Source: Desulfotruncus alcoholivorax DSM 16058 (lineage in GTDB: Bacteria > Bacillota > Desulfotomaculia > Desulfotomaculales > Desulfallaceae). From it: a stretch of 64,000 nucleotides of DNA. The stretch lies in assembly GCF_000430885.1 (NCBI RefSeq), contig NZ_AUMW01000010.1:62001-126000 (forward strand). Direction: 5' to 3'. Each line of letters starts with the position of its first letter. Position 1 is the stretch's first letter. A program made the translations under genes and the position numbers. Positions 59,644 through 64,000 of the stretch are shown here, in pieces. Below the pieces are notes generated by a model. The model made no database searches. It had not been told where the DNA came from and saw only the letters and a program-made list of their open reading frames with translations.

Positions 59644-60741
59644 TTGCCGGGCCAGAAAGATTTGAAAAATGATGTTTTAGATCAAGATCTATGTTCTGCT
59701 TGCGGCATGTGCGTGGGTCTGTGCCCATACATAAAAACAGCCCGGGACAGGGTGCGGGTAATTTACCCCTGCGGGCTGGCGGAAGGAACTTGTTACAGCA
59801 TTTGCCCCAAGACAGGGGTGGACGTGAGAGCGATGGACCTGGCTGTTTTTGGCCGGGAAAGGGAAGACCAGGCCCTGGGGGTAATGCAGGGTATATATAT
59901 CGCGCGGGCGGTGCAGGACAGGGCTTCAGGGGCCCAGTACGGCGGCGTGGCCTCAGCCCTGGCCGCACTGGCCCTGGAACAGGGTATGGTATCCGCAATG
60001 GTCCTGACCGGCGGGGACGTTTTAAACCCTTACCCGGTGCTGGCCCGCAGCGCTGATGAAGCCAGGGCCTGTGCCGGGTCCAAGTATACAGGTGTTCCCA
60101 CGCTGGAAATATTGAACCGGGCGATCAGGGAGGGCCTTGATCATCCGGGCGTTGTCGGCCGGCCCTGCCAGGTTTTGGCGGCGCGCAAAGCAGAACACAG
60201 TCCGTTACCGGGGACGCAGTTCAACCAGGCCGGATCATTCGGGCTGGTGCTGGGGCTGTTCTGTTTCTGGGCCTTGGACCCCAAATTTTATCAATTTCTA
60301 ACGAACAAGGTTAAAGATAAGATTATTAAGATGGACATTCCGGTAGAAGGTCCGGTTATTGAAGCAGAGTCGGGCACATACCGTTGGCAGGTGGAAGATT
60401 TGCGGCCATATATCAAAAAGTCATGTAATTTATGTTTAGACAGTACCTCTGAATGGGCCGATATCGCGGTGGGTTCCACCGAGTATGACCCGGCCTGGAA
60501 TACAGTGCTGGCGCGTTCCGACAAGGGGCGGGAACTGCTTGACCTGGCGCTGCGGTTAAATGTGCTGGAGGTTGGGGAATACCCGGCTGAAAGGTTCCCT
60601 TTGCTCCGGCGGGCTGCGTTGAATAAGAAAATGCGGGTGTTGAAGATGCAGGAATACCAGCCGGGGCGGCCCGGCTGCCCGGTAGTGCCGCCGGAATACC
60701 AAAAGCAGCTGGAAGAACAATGGGGAGGGATCGGCCAGTGA
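59644..60741 (+). CDS. FrhB/FdhB-like flavo-iron-sulfur protein
   Basis: 365 aa, coenzyme F420 hydrogenase/dehydrogenase beta-subunit family. N-terminal ferredoxin motif CSACGMCVGLCP, then QYGGVASALAALALEQG, GSKYTGVPTLEIL, VVGRPCQVLAARKA and KSCNLCLDSTSEWADIAVGS. Members carry FAD and Fe-S and pass electrons between ferredoxin and F420, NAD or other acceptors. TTG at 59644, with GGGAG 12 nt upstream, is the only start after an in-frame TGA. Overlaps iorA by 4 nt, so it probably serves as electron partner of IorAB. A duplicate fragment lies at 58046-58218. Confidence 0.85.
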   Translation: MPGQKDLKNDVLDQDLCSACGMCVGLCPYIKTARDRVRVIYPCGLAEGTCYSICPKTGVDVRAMDLAVFGREREDQALGVMQGIYIARAVQDRASGAQYGGVASALAALALEQGMVSAMVLTGGDVLNPYPVLARSADEARACAGSKYTGVPTLEILNRAIREGLDHPGVVGRPCQVLAARKAEHSPLPGTQFNQAGSFGLVLGLFCFWALDPKFYQFLTNKVKDKIIKMDIPVEGPVIEAESGTYRWQVEDLRPYIKKSCNLCLDSTSEWADIAVGSTEYDPAWNTVLARSDKGRELLDLALRLNVLEVGEYPAERFPLLRRAALNKKMRVLKMQEYQPGRPGCPVVPPEYQKQLEEQWGGIGQ

Positions 60742-62663
60742 CCATCATGGGAGTATGCTGCGATAAGCCGGGAGTCAAGGTTGCGTTGACGGGCAATGAG
60801 TCCATCGCCCGGGGCGCCCTGGAGGCCGGTGTGGGATATGCTTCTTCCTACCCTGGTTCTCCCACTGCCGAAGTGCTGGGCACTTTGGCCAAATTGGCCC
60901 GGCAGTTTAATCTATATGCCGAATGGTCAATTAATGAAAAAGTAGCTATGGAAGTCGCGGCTGCCGCTTCCTTTACAGGTTTGCGGTCTCTGGTGATCAT
61001 GAAGGCCGACGGCCTGAATGTAGCCCTGGACTTCGCCAGCGCGCTGGCCATATCGGGCTGCCGGGGCGGCATGGTTATTGTGGTGGGGGACGACCCCGGC
61101 GCACATTCCAGTGTGCGGGAAGAAGATTCACGCAACTTGTGCAAGGCGTTGCATTTGCCTGTATTGGAACCTGCCTCGGTGCAGGAAGCCAAAGATGTAA
61201 CCAGGGAGGCTTTTTCCCTGTCGGAAAGCCTGCAGCTGCCGGTGGTTGTGCGCTGCGTCACCCGGGTTTGTCATGCCAGCGGGGACGTATTACTGGGTGA
61301 ACTGGCCCCGGCCGGCAGGCGGCCTGCTTTTAATCAAGGGGACCGGGTCATAACCTTTTCCATTAAGCTGCATGCCTTGCAGGAGCAAAAGCTGGCCAGG
61401 GCATCGGATTGGGCCGGCAATTCCCGGTTGAACTCCTATCACGGCCCGGGCGATGCCGGCCGGCTGGTCATAGCCAGCGGACCTTGTTATATGTACGCGC
61501 TGGAAGCGCTGGAAATGCTGGGGCTAAGCGAGCAGGTCGGGGTGTTGAAACTCGGCGTTACCTGGCCCTTGCCTGAAAAACTTTTATTAAGCTATTTAAA
61601 AACCGCCGCCGAAGTGGTTTTTGCGGAGGAAGTAGAACCCTTTGTGGAAGATAACGTGATGGCCCTGGCGGCCCGTCACTGGGACGAGGTTGGAAAAATA
61701 AAATTTTACGGTAAAAGGAACGGGCAGGTAGCCGGCCCAAACGGTCCGGGAATAGGTGAGCTTGACCCCGATGTGCTGGCTCAATCCCTGTCTGCCATAT
61801 GGGGCACACCCTACACTAAGCCGGCTTTACCTGCTCATCAAGAAATCTTTGACTTGCTCGGGACTAAAATGCCGGATCGTGAATTGGCCCTTTGTGCCGG
61901 CTGCCCGCACCGGGCTTCCTTTTGGTCCATCAGGACGGCCCTGGAGCTGGATGGACGGGGCGGCATTGTGCTGGGCGACATCGGCTGTTATACACTGGGC
62001 ATTGCCAGAACGGGATATTATCTCCTGCAAACCATGCACTGCATGGGCGCCGGTGTGGGTATAGCATCCGGATTGGGTAAACTGGACTGTTTCGGCTTTG
62101 ATAAACCTGTAATTACCGTGGTAGGTGATTCCACTTTCTATCATGCCGCTCTTCCGGCGCTGGTCAACGCCCGTTACCACCGGGCCAGCTTCATGTGTGT
62201 GGTGCTGGATAATGAAACTACGGCCATGACCGGCCACCAACCGCACCCGGGCCGGGAAACGACCGCCACCGGGGAACCGGCAGATACCGTGCCTATGGAA
62301 GAAATTATCCGCGGCATTGGGATACCATACGCGGTTCAGGATCCTTACGATGTGGAAGCAGCTATCGAAGCCGTATACCGGATGCTGCAGCAGCAAGGTC
62401 CCCGGGTTTTAATTTTGCGGCGGGCCTGCGCTCTGGCAGCGGTGAAAGGCAAGCAGAAGAACCGGGTTTACGTCGACCCGGAAAAGTGTATTGGTGATAG
62501 CTGCGGCTGTAGCAGGTTCTGCAGTAAAGTGTTTGCTTGCCCGGCCAACATTTGGGACGCTGAAAGCGGCAAGGCGCGCATAGATGAAGCGGTCTGCAAC
62601 GGCTGCGGGGTATGTGCAACGCTTTGTCCCCAACAGGCCATTGTGGTGGAAAGGACGGTGTAA
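60738..62663 (+). CDS. iorA: Indolepyruvate ferredoxin oxidoreductase, alpha subunit
   Basis: Oxidatively decarboxylates aryl 2-oxoacids to arylacetyl-CoA, reducing ferredoxin. 641 aa: pyrimidine-binding domain (GNESIARGALEAGVGYASSYP, GSPTAEV, EKVAMEVAAAASFTGLR), TPP domain (CAGCPHRASFW, GDIGCYTLG, GDSTFYHAALPALVNA, LDNETTAMTGHQPHPG), and a C-terminal two-cluster ferredoxin domain. The first cluster is unusually spaced (CIGDSCGCSRFCSKVFACP); the second is standard (CNGCGVCATLCP). GTG at 60738 has GGGAGGG 9 nt upstream. Confidence 0.95.
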   Translation: MTIMGVCCDKPGVKVALTGNESIARGALEAGVGYASSYPGSPTAEVLGTLAKLARQFNLYAEWSINEKVAMEVAAAASFTGLRSLVIMKADGLNVALDFASALAISGCRGGMVIVVGDDPGAHSSVREEDSRNLCKALHLPVLEPASVQEAKDVTREAFSLSESLQLPVVVRCVTRVCHASGDVLLGELAPAGRRPAFNQGDRVITFSIKLHALQEQKLARASDWAGNSRLNSYHGPGDAGRLVIASGPCYMYALEALEMLGLSEQVGVLKLGVTWPLPEKLLLSYLKTAAEVVFAEEVEPFVEDNVMALAARHWDEVGKIKFYGKRNGQVAGPNGPGIGELDPDVLAQSLSAIWGTPYTKPALPAHQEIFDLLGTKMPDRELALCAGCPHRASFWSIRTALELDGRGGIVLGDIGCYTLGIARTGYYLLQTMHCMGAGVGIASGLGKLDCFGFDKPVITVVGDSTFYHAALPALVNARYHRASFMCVVLDNETTAMTGHQPHPGRETTATGEPADTVPMEEIIRGIGIPYAVQDPYDVEAAIEAVYRMLQQQGPRVLILRRACALAAVKGKQKNRVYVDPEKCIGDSCGCSRFCSKVFACPANIWDAESGKARIDEAVCNGCGVCATLCPQQAIVVERTV

Positions 62664-62668
62664 ATGGC

Positions 62669-63328
62669 ATGGGCGCTTTTCACGAACCTCTGAATATTAT
62701 TGTTACCGGCGTGGGGGGGCAGGGCAACGTGCTGGCTTCCCAGGTTATTTCAGTTGCGGCGGTTGAGGCCGGGTACCGGGTGGCGGTGGGTGAAACCTTC
62801 GGTGTCTCCCAGCGGGGCGGCTCGGTGATGAGCCACGTGCGCATATCGCACGACAGGCCGTACGGCCCGCTGATTCCCCGCGGCAGGGCCCACGTGATAG
62901 CCGGTTTTGAGCCGGTGGAAACCGTGCGGGTAATGCTGGACTATGCCAATCCCGACACTGTAATTATTATGAACAACCGTCCCAACTACCCCCTGGGGTG
63001 CCTGCTGGGTGAAGACAAATACCCCCAGCCGCAAAAAATCCTGGCAGCGGTGCAAAAAATGGCCGGACGGGTGCATGTGCTGCCGGCTACGGAGCTGGCC
63101 AAAGAAGCCGGCAGCCCGATGGCGGCCAACATGGTGATGACCGGCGCACTGGCTGGCAGCGGGCTTTTACCCTTCGGCCGGGAGTACTTTGTGGAAACAA
63201 TTAAATCACTGTTTAAGGATCATATCCGGGAGTTAAATCTAAAAGCTTTCACATTTGGTTTGGAACACATTGGAAGCAATGTCGCCTGGCGGGTATCTTA
63301 CAATGAAAATTTTGCGGGTAATCTTTAA
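62669..63328 (+). CDS. iorB: Indolepyruvate ferredoxin oxidoreductase, beta subunit
   Basis: 219 aa gamma-type subunit completing IorAB. VTGVGGQGNVLASQVISVAAVEAG, GETFGVSQRGGSVMSHVRI, MNNRPNYPLG and NMVMTGALAGSGLLPF are standard. ATG at 62669 lies 5 nt after the iorA stop; AAAGGA is somewhat distant, so translation is probably coupled. Last gene of the operon. Confidence 0.95.
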   Translation: MGAFHEPLNIIVTGVGGQGNVLASQVISVAAVEAGYRVAVGETFGVSQRGGSVMSHVRISHDRPYGPLIPRGRAHVIAGFEPVETVRVMLDYANPDTVIIMNNRPNYPLGCLLGEDKYPQPQKILAAVQKMAGRVHVLPATELAKEAGSPMAANMVMTGALAGSGLLPFGREYFVETIKSLFKDHIRELNLKAFTFGLEHIGSNVAWRVSYNENFAGNL

Positions 63329-63417
63329 TAAAAGTACGGGGTTTTTTACCATACATAATTTCATTACTGCCCAAGCAAAACTATCTTTAAAATTTATATT
63401 TTGAGGATGTGCTATGC

Positions 63418-63951
63418 TTGAAAATAAAGGATCGAGTGTTATTGGGAATAATATCAGGTTTTACGGGAAACATCGTAAAAACCATCATGGATGAAGCTTT
63501 ACTAAGCAAGAAGATTTCTAAAAGATCATTTCGTACGGCAGCAGCCGGTGTCTGGGTAAATAAAAAAAGTGAAGCAACAAATCTTAAGGGGCAAGTACTT
63601 GGAGGACTGCTCGATTTCGGCATGGCCGCAGTGGGTGGCATTGGCATAGTACATTTATTATCAAAGACGGGTAGAGACTACGCTTTGACTAAAGGAGTCC
63701 TATCCGGTATAACGCTGGGCTCAACCATTACCGCACTCCTTGGTGCCTTAACGCAGAATGGTGTTAAACCTAAAGACGCTATGAGCAACTTATCATATAT
63801 GGCAACTCATGCTGTTTACGGTGCTGTTACGTCAATTATTATAACAAAACTTGGTGATTCCTCGTTGTTTGATAGCGAGCCTCTAAACAACTATCTTTCC
63901 CCGGCTAAACCAACAACAGAAGAAAGAAAAATAAAAGTTACGCAAAATTAA
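63418..63951 (+). CDS. Hypothetical membrane protein, 177 aa
   Basis: Not recognised. Glycine-rich hydrophobic segments (about 5-25, 65-85, 95-125, 140-155: LLGIISGFTGNIVK, GGLLDFGMAAVGGIGIVHLL, GITLGSTITALLGAL, AVYGAVTSIIITKL) suggest four helices, with a hydrophilic C-terminus. The TTG at 63418 is chosen because GAGG is 11 nt upstream; the GTG at 63409 is too close. A terminator starts 24 nt after the stop. Confidence 0.7.
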   Translation: MKIKDRVLLGIISGFTGNIVKTIMDEALLSKKISKRSFRTAAAGVWVNKKSEATNLKGQVLGGLLDFGMAAVGGIGIVHLLSKTGRDYALTKGVLSGITLGSTITALLGALTQNGVKPKDAMSNLSYMATHAVYGAVTSIIITKLGDSSLFDSEPLNNYLSPAKPTTEERKIKVTQN

Positions 63952-63974
63952 TATTTTGTAAAATGAGCCAACAT

Positions 63975-64000
63975 AACCGCTAGCCTGGTGCTTGCGGTTT
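63975..64000 (+). terminator. Terminator cut by the window end
   Basis: AACCGC (63975-63980) pairs with GCGGTT (63994-63999), with an inner GC pair; the sequence ends within the T-tract. Confidence 0.6.

Noticed and set aside
61827-62396. 189-codon minus-strand ORF inside iorA
   Set aside because: Shadow of a GC-rich coding strand; no SD and no recognisable motif.
1-64000. CRISPR arrays, prophage, intact insertion sequences, rRNA or tRNA genes
   Set aside because: No regularly spaced repeats, transposase, integrase or stable RNA genes were visible.

Overview
The window looks like chromosome of an anaerobic, low- to mid-GC Gram-positive of the Desulfotomaculum/Pelotomaculum (Peptococcaceae) type. 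This rests on strong GGAGG Shine-Dalgarno (SD) sites, frequent TTG/GTG starts, the futalosine menaquinone pathway, selA-selB, many ferredoxin-linked oxidoreductases (orphan KorB, NuoE/NuoF pair, IorAB, NapH-like and FrhB-like proteins), a HepS-like protein, a LytS/LytTR pair and BMP-type nucleoside transport. The organism is inferred; there is no rRNA, tRNA or phylogenetic marker in the window.

Layout. 1-8.2 kb: 3' end of acetyl-CoA synthetase, a LytS/LytTR two-component pair, a small coiled-coil protein, then acpS-nnr-ald-alr. 8.2-13.4 kb: NapH-like Fe-S membrane protein, zinc-ribbon membrane protein, a three-gene ABC importer behind a structured leader, a membrane-anchored protein and a ferredoxin. 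13.4-17.6 kb: GT4 glycosyltransferase, a large membrane protein with a phosphatase-like ectodomain, and speD. 17.8-22.6 kb: menaquinone operon (HepS-like protein, mqnP, mqnE, mqnA, mqnC). 22.7-24.9 kb: fused ADP-forming acyl-CoA synthetase with a FadR-like operator. 25-32.3 kb: two small helical genes, selA-selB, a MidA-type methyltransferase, an LpdD-like protein, a Ser-tract small protein, a DUF456 protein and rnhA. 32.5-41.7 kb: BMP/Nup nucleoside ABC importer plus xpt, then purL-purQ behind a probable attenuator. 41.9-46.7 kb: GNAT, orphan KorB-like subunit, NuoE/NuoF pair, degenerate Mrr-like membrane protein, and a 51-residue gene. 46.8-53.4 kb: OmpR-type two-component system divergent from a glycolipid-type cluster (PAP2, divergent PAP2, YpfP-like glycosyltransferase, LtaA-like MFS, deacetylase). 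54-56.1 kb: second GT4 copy and a secreted deacetylase. 56.4-58.3 kb: wreckage of a defence locus and a chimeric gene scar. 58.4-64 kb: UspA, an HPP protein, a CRP/FNR-type palindrome, an FrhB-like/IorA/IorB operon and an unknown membrane protein.

How the genes fit. The operons suggest peptide or amino-acid fermentation or syntrophic growth through ferredoxin (IorAB, KorB-like), acyl-CoA to ATP conversion (ADP-forming synthetase), acetate activation (acs), menaquinone respiration, and purine salvage next to synthesis. The most unusual items are: a conserved ~65-nt element present twice (before selA and before a divergent-PAP2 gene); a leader with its own promoter and terminator before an ABC operon; a purL terminator that leaves no room for a downstream promoter; probable CTG and ATT start codons on two cell-surface genes; a catalytically stripped prenyl synthase relative in the menaquinone operon; and a mosaic scar joining pieces of two resident genes beside defence-gene remnants.
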